From the NCBI GenBank assembly GCA_036567965.1, contig DATCTN010000027.1, forward strand, positions 62,001-126,000: DNA of 64,000 nt, written 5' to 3'. Of this stretch, positions 16,540-25,611 are shown in pieces; positions within the stretch are counted from its first letter, which is position 1, and every line of letters begins with the position of its first letter. The notes under the pieces were generated by a model. That model did no database searches, was not told the origin of the DNA, and saw only the letters and a list, made by a program, of their open reading frames with translations. The stretch comes from Candidatus Kryptoniota bacterium (GTDB lineage Bacteria > Bacteroidota > Ignavibacteria > Kryptoniales > JAKASW01). Position numbers and translations under genes: made by a program.

Positions 16540-17652
16540 ATGGGTCAAAACACACTGTCTGATATACATGCATCTCTGGGAGCTCGTCTGGTACAGGCCG
16601 ACGGAGTAACTCTTCCCGAGAAATACACAAGCGTAGAGCAGGAATACGAAACCGCGCATCATCACGCGGCATTCTTCGGCATTTCCCATTTCGGAAAACT
16701 GCGGCTTACGGGAAAGGATTCACTCGATCTCCTGAACAGGATCTCGACGAACGACCTGATGGGTCTCCGCCCGGGAATGGGCAAACCAACTTTTCTTGCG
16801 ACAGAGAAGGGGCGCATCGTGGATCTCTGCACTGTCTATGCTCAGCAGGGGAGCCTTCTTCTTCTCACAAGTCCTTCGAATTCGGAGAACGTCAGGAAGT
16901 GGATCGAGAAATTCATCATCTCGGAAGACGTGAAGGTCGAGGATGTCACGCATTATTTCCCGATGCTGTTCGTGGGTGGAGTTGAAGCGGCGAATTTTCT
17001 TACGCATCTCGCGCATTCCAGCTACAAACAGTTTCTCGATGTGAGCAAGATGCCGCGCCACAATTTCATCAGAACTTTTCTCGGCACGCATGAAGTCCTG
17101 CTTTCGAGGACCAACCTCGCGATGGGAAACGGCTACATCATTCTTGTGAATCCGGATGACATCGGCAAAGTGTGGACTTCGTTCGTGGAGAACTCGAAAT
17201 CGTTCGGCGCCGCTCCTGCAGGACTGGAAACATTTGAGATTCTGAGGATCGAAAACGGAACCCCGTTCTATCCGTATGAGCTCAACGAGGAACATAATCC
17301 ACTTGAAGTGAACCTGCTCGACGCTGTGAGTGACAACAAAGGATGTTATGTCGGACAGGAAGTCATCGCTCGACTCCAGACATACGATAAAGTCAGGAAG
17401 AGGCTGGTCGGTCTCGTCTCGACGTCGAATATGCCGCGCGGCTCGAAGGTCTACGAACCGCACGTCAATACTTCGGGCATGGAATCAGAGATCGGAATTA
17501 TTACCAGCTCAGCCAGATCTCCGGGAACCGGTAAGGAAATTGCCCTGGCTTATGTCTCAATGCAACAGGTGATTCCCGGTTCACGGTACTCGGTGAAAAT
17601 CGGCGGGAAGGATGTTGAAGCCGTCTTGTCGACACTCCCGTTTGCAATTTGA
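16540..17652 (+). CDS. ygfZ: YgfZ/GcvT-like folate-binding protein
   Basis: A 370-residue aminomethyltransferase-fold protein. It carries the YgfZ hallmark KGCYVGQEVIARLQTYDKV (about residue 267 on), with the reactive cysteine that distinguishes YgfZ from GcvT. YgfZ proteins use folate and help maintain certain Fe-S enzymes. ATG 16540 is preferred over TTG 16528 because the TTGGAG spanning the TTG is the ribosome site. It is divergent from the Qrc-like operon across a 375-base region; the pairing with an Fe-S-rich complex may be functional. A GcvT role is unlikely without gcvP. Confidence 0.85.
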   Translation: MGQNTLSDIHASLGARLVQADGVTLPEKYTSVEQEYETAHHHAAFFGISHFGKLRLTGKDSLDLLNRISTNDLMGLRPGMGKPTFLATEKGRIVDLCTVYAQQGSLLLLTSPSNSENVRKWIEKFIISEDVKVEDVTHYFPMLFVGGVEAANFLTHLAHSSYKQFLDVSKMPRHNFIRTFLGTHEVLLSRTNLAMGNGYIILVNPDDIGKVWTSFVENSKSFGAAPAGLETFEILRIENGTPFYPYELNEEHNPLEVNLLDAVSDNKGCYVGQEVIARLQTYDKVRKRLVGLVSTSNMPRGSKVYEPHVNTSGMESEIGIITSSARSPGTGKEIALAYVSMQQVIPGSRYSVKIGGKDVEAVLSTLPFAI

Positions 17653-17777
17653 TGTCCAGATTAATCGAAACTTCGTCCAAAGCCGGTTTTCGGAAATTGA
17701 AAATTTACGTCCGGAACAGCTCAAGAAGATTTGATATTGTTTCCAATCCGCGGTCAGGGAGAGATTTCAAATAGAAG

Positions 17778-18269
17778 ATGGAACAGCTGAAAGTATCGTC
17801 CGGGCTCGACAAAGCAGCGATGTATCATGAACTCCTTCCCCAGTTGAAATCGCTCGTCGAAGGCGAGGCAGACTCGACGGCGAATCTTGCCAACCTATCG
17901 GCCGCGCTTAAACAGTCGCTCCCCTACGCCTCGTGGGTCGGCTTCTATATTCTACGAGACGGTGAATTGGTAGTCGGACCGTTCCAGGGAAAAGTCGCAT
18001 GTACAAGAATAAAACTGGGTCACGGTGTGTGCGGGACATCCGCCTCGCGCGGGGAAACTCTGATCGTCCCGAACGTAAATGATTTTCCGGGGCACATTTT
18101 CTGTGACCCGGATTCGAAGAGCGAGATAGTCGTTCCGATCTTGAAGGACGGGAAAACAATCGGCGTTCTCGACATAGATAGTTCGACTTATGATTCGTTC
18201 GACCCGGTAGATGCTGAAAATCTGGAAACAATAGCGGAGCTTGTGGCAAAGGTAATTGATGGCAGTTAA
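17778..18269 (+). CDS. msrC: GAF-domain free methionine-(R)-sulfoxide reductase
   Basis: A 163-residue single GAF domain. The three cysteines of the fRMsr family are present (C75, C85 in GVCGTSAS, C109 in FPGHIFCDPDSKSEIVVP), as is the GVLDIDSSTYDSFD end. It should reduce free Met-R-sulfoxide with thioredoxin as donor, in the cytoplasm. Its last 11 bases overlap the next gene. Confidence 0.9.
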   Translation: MEQLKVSSGLDKAAMYHELLPQLKSLVEGEADSTANLANLSAALKQSLPYASWVGFYILRDGELVVGPFQGKVACTRIKLGHGVCGTSASRGETLIVPNVNDFPGHIFCDPDSKSEIVVPILKDGKTIGVLDIDSSTYDSFDPVDAENLETIAELVAKVIDGS

Positions 18270-19008
18270 GCGTAAGGTGCCCGGGGGGCGTAGGGTCGCT
18301 CTCATCACGGGTAGCGGGAGAAGATTGGGACGACAGTCCGCATTAGCCCTTGCGAGGGACGGATGGGACATAGTTGTCAATTACGCGCATTCCAGGAAGG
18401 AAGCCATGCAGTGCGCGCGTGACATCGAGTCGCTCGGGGCTGAGGCGGTCCCGATAAAGGCGGATATTTCAGACTCGAAAGAAGTTGACGCGATGTTCGA
18501 GCAGTCGTACGAGCGGTTCGGGCGACTCGACCTCCTTGTCAACAACGCTGCCGTGTTCGCGCCTCCCAAAAAATTTCTTGAGATCACGGATGATCTCTGG
18601 GACTTCGTAATAACGACGAATCTGACCGGACAGTTTTACTGCGCGCGCGCCGCCGCAAGATATATGGAAGAACGCGGCGGAAAGATAATCAACTTCGCAT
18701 CACTGGGTGGATTCCAGGCCTGGCCAGAGCATATCCCGTATAACGTAGCGAAAGCCGGAGTTGTGATGTTGACAAAGGCGCTCTCGAAAGCTCTCGCTCC
18801 TAAGATTACGGTAAACGCGATTGCCCCTGGCACTATTATAATTCCCGGCGAAGAGTCCAAAGAAATCCGACACATCGAAGAAAGCAAGATTCCGCTCAAG
18901 AGATATGGCACGGTCAAGGATATAACTTCTGTCCTCGTTTATCTGGCGAATGCCGACTACGTTACAGGGCAGGTAATCTCCATTGATGGCGGGAGAGCCG
19001 TGCTGTGA
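18259..19008 (+). CDS. Classical SDR oxidoreductase (pteridine-reductase/FabG-like)
   Basis: About 249 residues. Cofactor motif TGSGRRLGR, NNAA motif (LLVNNAAVFAPP), catalytic serine in NFASLGG, YNVAK active site and a C-terminal VTGQVISIDGGRAV. The arginine pair in the glycine motif recalls pteridine reductases (FolM/PTR1-like) and indicates NADPH preference, but FabG-type ketoreductases are also possible. The ATG at 18259 follows AAAGG and lies inside the 3' end of msrC, so the two are translationally coupled. Confidence 0.85.
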   Translation: MAVKRKVPGGRRVALITGSGRRLGRQSALALARDGWDIVVNYAHSRKEAMQCARDIESLGAEAVPIKADISDSKEVDAMFEQSYERFGRLDLLVNNAAVFAPPKKFLEITDDLWDFVITTNLTGQFYCARAAARYMEERGGKIINFASLGGFQAWPEHIPYNVAKAGVVMLTKALSKALAPKITVNAIAPGTIIIPGEESKEIRHIEESKIPLKRYGTVKDITSVLVYLANADYVTGQVISIDGGRAVL

Positions 19009-19046
19009 AAAAGCAATTCCTTATGAAAATTAACAAGAGGTAACTT

Positions 19047-19916
19047 CTGGCGAAAAAGGCTACTGCTTCCAAGGTTCACATTCCCGAGAAGGCATACAAG
19101 AACATCTCGTTCCTGAACAGTCCCGACGCGAGGATAATAAGAATTCTTTCCGAGTATCTCGAACCACTCTCACGGTTCAGGAGGCTGAGGATCTGGGACA
19201 CCATAGTATTTTTCGGTTCCGCGCGAAATGTTCCGATGGCGAAGGCAAAGCGCACTCTGAGAGATGCCAGGGCAGCGCTGGCGCGAGCGGAACGAAGAAA
19301 GGCGAACCGCACTAAGCTGAAGCGGCTTCGAGAAAGTCTGCAAATGGCGGAAACAGGAGTAGAGATGGCCCGCTACTACGAAGACGCCGTGAAGCTGAGC
19401 GCTCTACTTACGCGGTGGTCGAAGAAACTCGGCAAGAAGGGCGAAAAGAGATTTGTTATTTGCTCAGGCGGTGGGCCCGGCATCATGCAGGCAGCAAACA
19501 AAGGAGCAATCTCGGCGGGTGGACTCTCGATAGGACTCAACATCAGCCTGCCCCACGAGCAATTTCCTAATCCATATTTATCATCCAATCTTGATTTCGA
19601 GTTCCACTATTTCTTCATGCGAAAATTCTGGTTCGCTTATCTTGCGAAGGCGCTGGTCGTCTTTCCTGGCGGATTCGGTACGCTCGACGAGCTTATGGAG
19701 GTGCTGACACTTCTCCAGACAGATAAAATCAGGAAGAAAATGACCGTCCTGATCTACGGTTCGCGCTACTGGAAAAAAATCCTGAATTTCGAAGAGCTCG
19801 TGAAAGCCGGCGCGATCCAGCAGTCCGACCTGAAATTATTTTCGTTCGCCGACGACCCTGAGTCGGCGTTCAAGTTCCTAACGCGGGAACTCAAAAAGAA
19901 TTATGACTTGTCCTGA
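19047..19916 (+). CDS. LOG-family protein (nucleoside-5'-monophosphate phosphoribohydrolase), apparent CTG start
   Basis: The conserved protein plainly begins upstream of the first in-frame ATG (19236): the codons before it encode DTIVFFGSAR, the standard first strand of LOG proteins, preceded by about 50 further residues. The frame is open back to a TAA at 19041-19043, and the only plausible start in between is CTG 19047, six bases after AAGAGG. That gives 289 residues. Later come FVICSGGGPGIMQAANKGA and the active-site PGGFGTLDELME. LOG enzymes release the base from (cytokinin) nucleotide monophosphates; the bacterial role outside plant associates is nucleotide salvage or unknown. Confidence 0.85.
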   Translation: MAKKATASKVHIPEKAYKNISFLNSPDARIIRILSEYLEPLSRFRRLRIWDTIVFFGSARNVPMAKAKRTLRDARAALARAERRKANRTKLKRLRESLQMAETGVEMARYYEDAVKLSALLTRWSKKLGKKGEKRFVICSGGGPGIMQAANKGAISAGGLSIGLNISLPHEQFPNPYLSSNLDFEFHYFFMRKFWFAYLAKALVVFPGGFGTLDELMEVLTLLQTDKIRKKMTVLIYGSRYWKKILNFEELVKAGAIQQSDLKLFSFADDPESAFKFLTRELKKNYDLS

Positions 19917-19929
19917 AAGGATCTGAGAG

Positions 19930-20790
19930 ATGAGACTTGAAACAGACTCCAAGTTCCGCGCTTTGATGAGGCTGCTCGACGATGAAGACCCGCAGGTCTC
20001 GGCGGCCGTTGAAAAGGAGCTTCTTGATGGCGGTGACGAGATTGTCCATCTCCTGGAAAGTGAGAAGGACAATGCCGAGGAACATATCAGGAAGAGGATT
20101 GACAGACTCATCTCGAAAATTTACATCGAGAAACTCCAGAAGGATTACGACTCGCTTCTCGATTTTGCATCGCATCCGGATTTCTCTCTCGAGCGGGCGC
20201 TTTTCCTACTCGCGAGACCTCTTTATCCAAAAGTCGATTTCGCCGACTCTCAAGCGCAACTGAACGAGCTTGCAAACGTGCTCAGGAAAAGGATCGCGGG
20301 CAAGGAAGATCCGTACGACATTGTTCAACTTGTCAACGACTTTTTCCTGAACGAAATGGGGTTTGCGGGAAATTCCAAAGATTATTACAATCCTGACAAC
20401 AGCATTCTGCACAGAGTGCTTGAGACGCGGCGGGGAATTCCGATTTCCCTCGGTATTGTCTACCTGCTCGTCAGCAAAAGGCTGAATCTTCCCGTGTATG
20501 GTGTCGGCGCTCCCGCGCATTTTCTTGTGAAATTTGTCCTTGAAGGGAAAGAAATTTATGTCGATGTTTTCAACGGCGGCAGGATCATGTCCCGTAAGGA
20601 CGCGGAGGAATTCATAAGCGATATGGGATTTTCATTTGAGCCGCGGTTCTTGAAGAACTCTTCGGATATTGAGATGCTCGCGCGCATGTGCCGCAACATG
20701 GCGCGTGCGTTCACGGCTGCAGATGAACAGCCGAAGGCGAATGTGCTGATGGAGTTGTCGATCGAACTCGAGAGACTTATAGCGCTTTGA
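19930..20790 (+). CDS. SirB1-like transglutaminase-fold protein
   Basis: A 286-residue protein whose central block LETRRGIPISLGIVYLLVSKR, followed by APAHFLVKF and an aspartate-containing YVDVFNGG, is the SirB1/transglutaminase-like 2 domain. The canonical cysteine of transglutaminases is not seen in that block, as is usual in this family. The N-terminal ~80 residues are helical and charged. Molecular function is not established. It ends in a TTGA overlap with the next gene. Confidence 0.8.
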   Translation: MRLETDSKFRALMRLLDDEDPQVSAAVEKELLDGGDEIVHLLESEKDNAEEHIRKRIDRLISKIYIEKLQKDYDSLLDFASHPDFSLERALFLLARPLYPKVDFADSQAQLNELANVLRKRIAGKEDPYDIVQLVNDFFLNEMGFAGNSKDYYNPDNSILHRVLETRRGIPISLGIVYLLVSKRLNLPVYGVGAPAHFLVKFVLEGKEIYVDVFNGGRIMSRKDAEEFISDMGFSFEPRFLKNSSDIEMLARMCRNMARAFTAADEQPKANVLMELSIELERLIAL

Positions 20791-21353
20791 AGATCTACAC
20801 CAGGACGGGTGACGAAGGGGAGACGAGCTTGTTCGGAGGCAAGCGTGTGGGAAAGGATGTCCCCCGGATAGAGGCATACGGCACAGTCGACGAACTCAAT
20901 TCAGTGATCGGAATCGCCCGTTCTTTCAACAAAAACCGAAAGATCGATAAGCTGCTCGGGATGATTCAGAATCAACTCTTCGTGCTTGGAGCAGACCTCG
21001 CTACTCCGTCGGATGTGACGAGCACTGCGGTACATAGGATCGGGGAAAACGAAGTACGGTTGCTCGAAGAGACCATAGACGAACTCGACGTGAAACTTGA
21101 GCCGCTCAAGACCTTCATCCTGCCGGGCGGATCGAAGACTTCAGCCATTCTTCACTTTTCACGGACAGTTTGCCGGAGAGCCGAGCGAAAAGTAGCTCCA
21201 TTGAAAGGCAATGGAGAAGTCTCCCGAGAGACGCTTGTATATCTCAACCGCCTTTCGGATCTCCTCTTCGTTCTTGCACGATTTGCAAATAAGAGCGACG
21301 AGGTCAAAGAAATTCCCTGGAATCCGCGGCGTGACTCCGGCCGCAATAAATGA
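20787..21353 (+). CDS. pduO: PduO-type cob(I)alamin adenosyltransferase
   Basis: A 188-residue ATP:cob(I)alamin adenosyltransferase. It opens with KIYTRTGDEGETSLFGGKRVGKD (ATP loop), contains DELNSVIGIAR, FILPGGS, and the arginine-rich signature TVCRRAERKV, then YLNRLSDLLFVLARF. It makes adenosylcobalamin from cob(I)alamin. TTG 20787 is the start, overlapping the SirB1-like stop; the family normally starts at MKIYTRTGD. The stop overlaps the BatA-like ATG (ATGA). Confidence 0.95.
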   Translation: MKIYTRTGDEGETSLFGGKRVGKDVPRIEAYGTVDELNSVIGIARSFNKNRKIDKLLGMIQNQLFVLGADLATPSDVTSTAVHRIGENEVRLLEETIDELDVKLEPLKTFILPGGSKTSAILHFSRTVCRRAERKVAPLKGNGEVSRETLVYLNRLSDLLFVLARFANKSDEVKEIPWNPRRDSGRNK

Positions 21354-23425
21354 CATTCCTTAATCCACTCGTCCTCGCCGGACTTGTAGCAGCCGGCATC
21401 CCGATACTCATTCACCTACTGCAGCTCAAGAAGCTTCGCAAGGTAGAGTTCTCTTCTGTGAGATTCCTGAAAGAGATTCAGCATGCTTCTGCAAGGCGTG
21501 TCAAACTCAGAGATTATCTCCTCTTGATCCTCAGGTCTCTCGCGGTTGCGTCGCTAGTACTTGCTTTTGCCAGGCCGGCGTTGAAGGGCTTCACAGCGGG
21601 GAACGGAAAAACTTCGGCCGAAATAATAGTTGATGATTCACCATCCACCTCCGCACGAAACGAATACGGAGAAATATCATCTCAGATCAGGAGCACGGCG
21701 GTAAATCTCGCATCAAGTTTCCACTCCGGCGACGATGTCGGCCTCATGTTTACCTCCGGCGCGATGGACTCCGTTCCACTTCAGTCCGTCGAAAGTTCGC
21801 GAGCGTTAGTGGCTCAAATTTCCAGGTCGGTTCCGTCGAACGTGAGCAACAGTTATACATCGGCGATCATTGCAGCCTTGTCGAAGCTCTCCGCATCGAA
21901 TTCGCTTAATAAGGAGATTTACCTGGTTGGCGATCTTCAAAGAACTGAATTTGCGAAACTGGCCGGTGGGATCAACGCACCTCTGACAAGAATATTTTTC
22001 CTGAAGACTGAAGAAAGTCCGAATGACAATTTATCGGTGCGCGACGTCAAACTTGTTGATCCTGTAGTCGAGGTAAATGCTCCGTCTGTCGTTCAGGCGA
22101 CAGTAACGAATAATGATGGCACGGACAAGAGCGCAGTGCTCGTAAGTCTGTATCTGGACGGAAGGAAAGTGTCTCAGTCCGTCGTCGACTTGCCGGCGGG
22201 CGCCTCGCGTGGAGTCAACCTTGCGTACACGCTGACTTCAAGCGGATATCATTCAGGATACGTCGCGGTAGACGATAATTCTATCCAGACCGACAATACA
22301 TATTACTTCTCAATATTCGCAATAAGGAAATTAAATGTGCTGATCGTTAGTGCCGATTCGTCGGCAGGTGACGATTTCGTGTCGACGGCAGCAAGGGCTC
22401 TCGTGGACAGTTCAACCTCCGTCGAGCTGAAAACAGTGAAGCCCGGTCAGTTCATTTACACCGACCTTTCAGGGATCGATGCCATCGTTGTCGAGTCATA
22501 CGCCCCGGGCCAGGATTTTCAGTCAAAGTTGATTCATTATGTCCGGGCAGGAGGAGGGCTTGCCCTGTTCGGGCCGTCCGCGCCGCAGCTGAGTTTTTTC
22601 AGGGACCTGCTCTCACAGCTGAACACCGGCAGTGTGTCGGGGGTCTTCTCGAGCCCCGTCGGAAATTTTAGGAGCGTCGATAAGATAGACGTTGCGGACC
22701 AGTTCTTCGCCGGAATATTTAGTTCTGCCGGGAATGTCGACGAGATAAAAGCTCATCTCGTTACAAAGATCTTCAGCGGCGTCAACATCCAGCCGAATCC
22801 TTTCGCTCACGTTCTCATGAGCGCATCGGAAATGCCATTCCTGATTAGCCGCGACGTCGGGAGCGGTTTCGTTTTCGTCATTGCATCAGAGGCTGATACT
22901 TCGGCTTCTAACCTTCCACTCTCTCCCTTCTTCCCCGTGATTATGCAGCGCGCACTATTCTTTTCGTCCGCAATCAGCCATAATCCCCTGCGTGCTTTCG
23001 CGGGCGGAAGGGAGTCTTATACTTACACGGTCGGCGGGATCAAAAGTGCGTCGCTCATTTCACCCGTAGGGGAAAGGACCGACATGGTCCCGCAATACTT
23101 GGGTGGAGCCGCCCGGTTCACATTTCCCAGACTTGAACGACTGGGTACTTATCTCCTCGCAGGCAATGATACGCTTACGGAGCTTTCAGTCAACGTGGAT
23201 CCGAGGGAATCCGATCTCGTGCAGGCATCCTCCGAACAGATTCTTGATTTCGCGAAGGCGCTCGGCTTTTCAGAGAAGAATGTGTTCGTTGTGGACGCCG
23301 ACAAGAACGCTGTTCAAAGTATAGAAAGACTTCGGCGCGGGATGGATCTTTCTTCCTTCTTCGCCGGTGCCGCGCTGTTGTTTCTGGTTCTCGAAATTGT
23401 GGTTTCAAGAATGAAGACTTTTTGA
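21350..23425 (+). CDS. BatA-like membrane protein with N-terminal aerotolerance domain
   Basis: A 691-residue protein. The N-terminus LNPLVLAGLVAAGIPILIHLLQLKKLRKVEFSSVRFL, read in its standard blocks, and a second hydrophobic segment (about 57-73) form the BatA/aerotolerance N-terminal domain. A VWA-like domain follows (IIVDDSPSTSARN, where DxSxS is partly kept), then a glutamine-amidotransferase-like/CARDB-type exterior region, and a C-terminal TM helix (about 667-685). Such proteins are widespread in Bacteroidota and of unclear function. It starts in an ATGA overlap with pduO. Confidence 0.8.
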   Translation: MTFLNPLVLAGLVAAGIPILIHLLQLKKLRKVEFSSVRFLKEIQHASARRVKLRDYLLLILRSLAVASLVLAFARPALKGFTAGNGKTSAEIIVDDSPSTSARNEYGEISSQIRSTAVNLASSFHSGDDVGLMFTSGAMDSVPLQSVESSRALVAQISRSVPSNVSNSYTSAIIAALSKLSASNSLNKEIYLVGDLQRTEFAKLAGGINAPLTRIFFLKTEESPNDNLSVRDVKLVDPVVEVNAPSVVQATVTNNDGTDKSAVLVSLYLDGRKVSQSVVDLPAGASRGVNLAYTLTSSGYHSGYVAVDDNSIQTDNTYYFSIFAIRKLNVLIVSADSSAGDDFVSTAARALVDSSTSVELKTVKPGQFIYTDLSGIDAIVVESYAPGQDFQSKLIHYVRAGGGLALFGPSAPQLSFFRDLLSQLNTGSVSGVFSSPVGNFRSVDKIDVADQFFAGIFSSAGNVDEIKAHLVTKIFSGVNIQPNPFAHVLMSASEMPFLISRDVGSGFVFVIASEADTSASNLPLSPFFPVIMQRALFFSSAISHNPLRAFAGGRESYTYTVGGIKSASLISPVGERTDMVPQYLGGAARFTFPRLERLGTYLLAGNDTLTELSVNVDPRESDLVQASSEQILDFAKALGFSEKNVFVVDADKNAVQSIERLRRGMDLSSFFAGAALLFLVLEIVVSRMKTF

Positions 23426-23480
23426 AGGAACTGATTAAATTAATGCGTGTTTGGGAAAAAGGAAGGTGCGATAAATTAGT

Positions 23481-24797
23481 TTGATTGAGACGAACGGAAA
23501 GAATGAGCGAGCGCTTGTCGTCGGGGTGGCATTCAAGAACTCGGAGCGCGGTCAGGTCGACGAGTATCTCGACGAACTGATTCTTCTTGCGGACACAGCG
23601 GGTGCCAAGGTCGTCCGGAAGGTTGTCCAGGAGCGCCAATCGCCCGACCCAGCACATTTCATCGGTAAGGGAAAAGCTGAAGAGATCAGACAAATGTGCG
23701 GGTCTGAAAACATCGATCTTGTCATATTCGATGAGGATCTCACCGGAGTTCAAATAAGAAATCTCGAGAACACGATCGACCGCCGAGTCCTCGACCGCAG
23801 CGGCTTGATACTCGATATATTCGGCCTGCGTGCAAGAACAAGGGAAGCCAAACTGCAGGTTGAGATGGCACAGCTTAAATACAACATGTCGAGACTGGCG
23901 GGCCAGTGGCTTCACTTTTCGAAACAATATGGAGTCATCGGCACGAGGGGGCCGGGCGAGAAACAGATCGAAGTCGACAGGCGAATCATCAAGAAACGCA
24001 TCTCGACACTCAAGCAAAAACTGGATGCTATCTCGGATCAACGCGATCTCCGCCGCGCGAGGAGAAACGAGTTGCCGAAATTTGCACTTGTCGGTTACAC
24101 CAACGCGGGGAAATCGACGCTGATGACAGCGCTCAGCGGCGCTGAGACTTTCGTGGAAAACAGGCTCTTTGCAACTCTGGACACTTTCACGAGGAAGACT
24201 TTTCTCACGAACTCAATCCGGTGTCTGCTTGTGGATACCGTCGGATTCATCAGAAAACTTCCGCCCGATCTGGTAGCGTCGTTCAAGTCGACTCTCGAAG
24301 AGGTCGCGTTCGCCGATTATGTAATTCACGTCGTTGATGTATCGGCGCCCTCTTTTCGTGAGCAGATAGAGGTGGTTATCGATACACTGCGCCAGCTTGG
24401 ATGCGGCGACAAACCGTCCATCCTGGTTTTTAACAAGATAGACCGGGTACCGAATTTTGGAGTCGTCAGAAGCGTGCTGAACGAATACAAAGAGAACTCT
24501 GTAGCGATTTCCGCCGAGCGACGTATCAACATCAATGAACTCAAAGAAGAAATGCTTCACATCATGGGCTCCGACGTCGTCGAGAAATCCTTCAGGATAA
24601 GGCCCACGCAATCCGACAAGCTCGCGAAAATTCTTTCTGTTGCCGAGCTTGTGGAGTCATCCGATACTCCCGGCGAGAGCGCCGAAAGTCTTCATCTTAA
24701 AGTAAGGATGCGCAAGAAAGACTGGGAGAAATTGAAGCGAGATATCCATACCAACGGGACCCGGGCAAAGCATGCGACCGGCTCCTCGGGGAGTTAG
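23481..24797 (+). CDS. hflX: Ribosome-associated GTPase HflX
   Basis: A 438-residue protein. The N-terminal HflX domain has the glycine-rich DPAHFIGKGKAEEI and ARTREAKLQVEMAQLKY helices and RGPGEKQIEVDRR; then the G domain: G1 GYTNAGKST, G3 DTVGFI, G4 NKID, plus LPPDLVASFKSTLEE. HflX splits stalled or stress-inactivated ribosomes. TTG at 23481 is the apparent start; the GGAAGG upstream is rather distant, so the first residues are uncertain. Confidence 0.93.
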   Translation: MIETNGKNERALVVGVAFKNSERGQVDEYLDELILLADTAGAKVVRKVVQERQSPDPAHFIGKGKAEEIRQMCGSENIDLVIFDEDLTGVQIRNLENTIDRRVLDRSGLILDIFGLRARTREAKLQVEMAQLKYNMSRLAGQWLHFSKQYGVIGTRGPGEKQIEVDRRIIKKRISTLKQKLDAISDQRDLRRARRNELPKFALVGYTNAGKSTLMTALSGAETFVENRLFATLDTFTRKTFLTNSIRCLLVDTVGFIRKLPPDLVASFKSTLEEVAFADYVIHVVDVSAPSFREQIEVVIDTLRQLGCGDKPSILVFNKIDRVPNFGVVRSVLNEYKENSVAISAERRININELKEEMLHIMGSDVVEKSFRIRPTQSDKLAKILSVAELVESSDTPGESAESLHLKVRMRKKDWEKLKRDIHTNGTRAKHATGSSGS

Positions 24798-24800
24798 AAA

Positions 24801-25208
24801 ATGAACGTATTTGACAAGACCCTTTATCACCAGATCCATCCGTTCAAAATGGTAAGCGATGTCGTGACGGCATTCACCGCGGTGTATTTGTTCTGGCTCC
24901 ACCTGATTGTTGCGGGACTCATCGTCGCATTCGTCCCCTCTCTCACAATTTCATTCTTCATGATCAGGACAATGGATTTTGAAAAGCAGAAGGATTCCTC
25001 GTTCGGCCGTTACGTCAAGCGATACATGGGGCGCGGTAGCGACACCGCTCGCTCGATAGGATTTCTCATAATGCTCGCCGGAGGATGGTTCCAGATGTTC
25101 TGGATTATTGTTCTGGGGTTCCTCGTAATAATCTCCGCGTGGGTAAACGGGTTAGTGTACAAAAGGGAAATGGCCTCAGGTGTCCAGGTCCGAAAGGAGA
25201 GGCACTAG
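24801..25208 (+). CDS. Small integral membrane protein, unrecognised
   Basis: 135 residues with about three hydrophobic segments (roughly 30-50, 80-95, 97-115) and charged ends, including a basic SSFGRYVKRYMGRG loop. It begins three bases after hflX and is likely co-transcribed. No family recognised. Confidence 0.7.
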   Translation: MNVFDKTLYHQIHPFKMVSDVVTAFTAVYLFWLHLIVAGLIVAFVPSLTISFFMIRTMDFEKQKDSSFGRYVKRYMGRGSDTARSIGFLIMLAGGWFQMFWIIVLGFLVIISAWVNGLVYKREMASGVQVRKERH

Positions 25209-25611
25209 CCGGCCAATAGATCCCATCACTAGATCTGTCTCGATGTCCTTAACCTAGATTTCCCGTCATCTTAAAGTCAGCTTCACAGAACCTTAATACA
25301 TCAGCCCTATCTTGATTTATCGGGGTAAGGAAAGGCGCTGCTGCAAAAAAGGCCTCCACAAGACCAAACCATCCAAGCCACAGTTCAAAGTGAGCGGCGC
25401 CTTTTTTTCCCTCTCTGGACGCCCTCCCGGAAATACAGAATACGCTTGTTTCCCACGCAACTGGTTTTCCAACTGAGATGGTTACAGGTTCAGAACCCGA
25501 AGGACGATGAATGCCGATCGCCCGACTGCTCATGTCTACTTCCGTGCCGCTAATCGTTGGGGAATTTGTCACAAAGCATTTAAGTTAAATCGAAAAGTGG
25601 ATGGATGTGGA
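25209..25611. other. Intergenic stretch with hairpin
   Basis: About 400 bases between the small membrane protein and the GH67 gene. The only structure I can support is the terminator-like hairpin at 25331-25408. The rest carries no convincing gene. Confidence 0.5.
25331..25408 (+). terminator. Possible rho-independent terminator with long loop
   Basis: AAAGGCGCTGC (25331-25341) pairs with GCGGCGCCTTT (25394-25404) with one G-U pair, and a run of seven T begins at 25402. The loop of about 52 bases is long for a terminator. It lies downstream of the hflX run and upstream of the glucuronidase. Confidence 0.4.
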
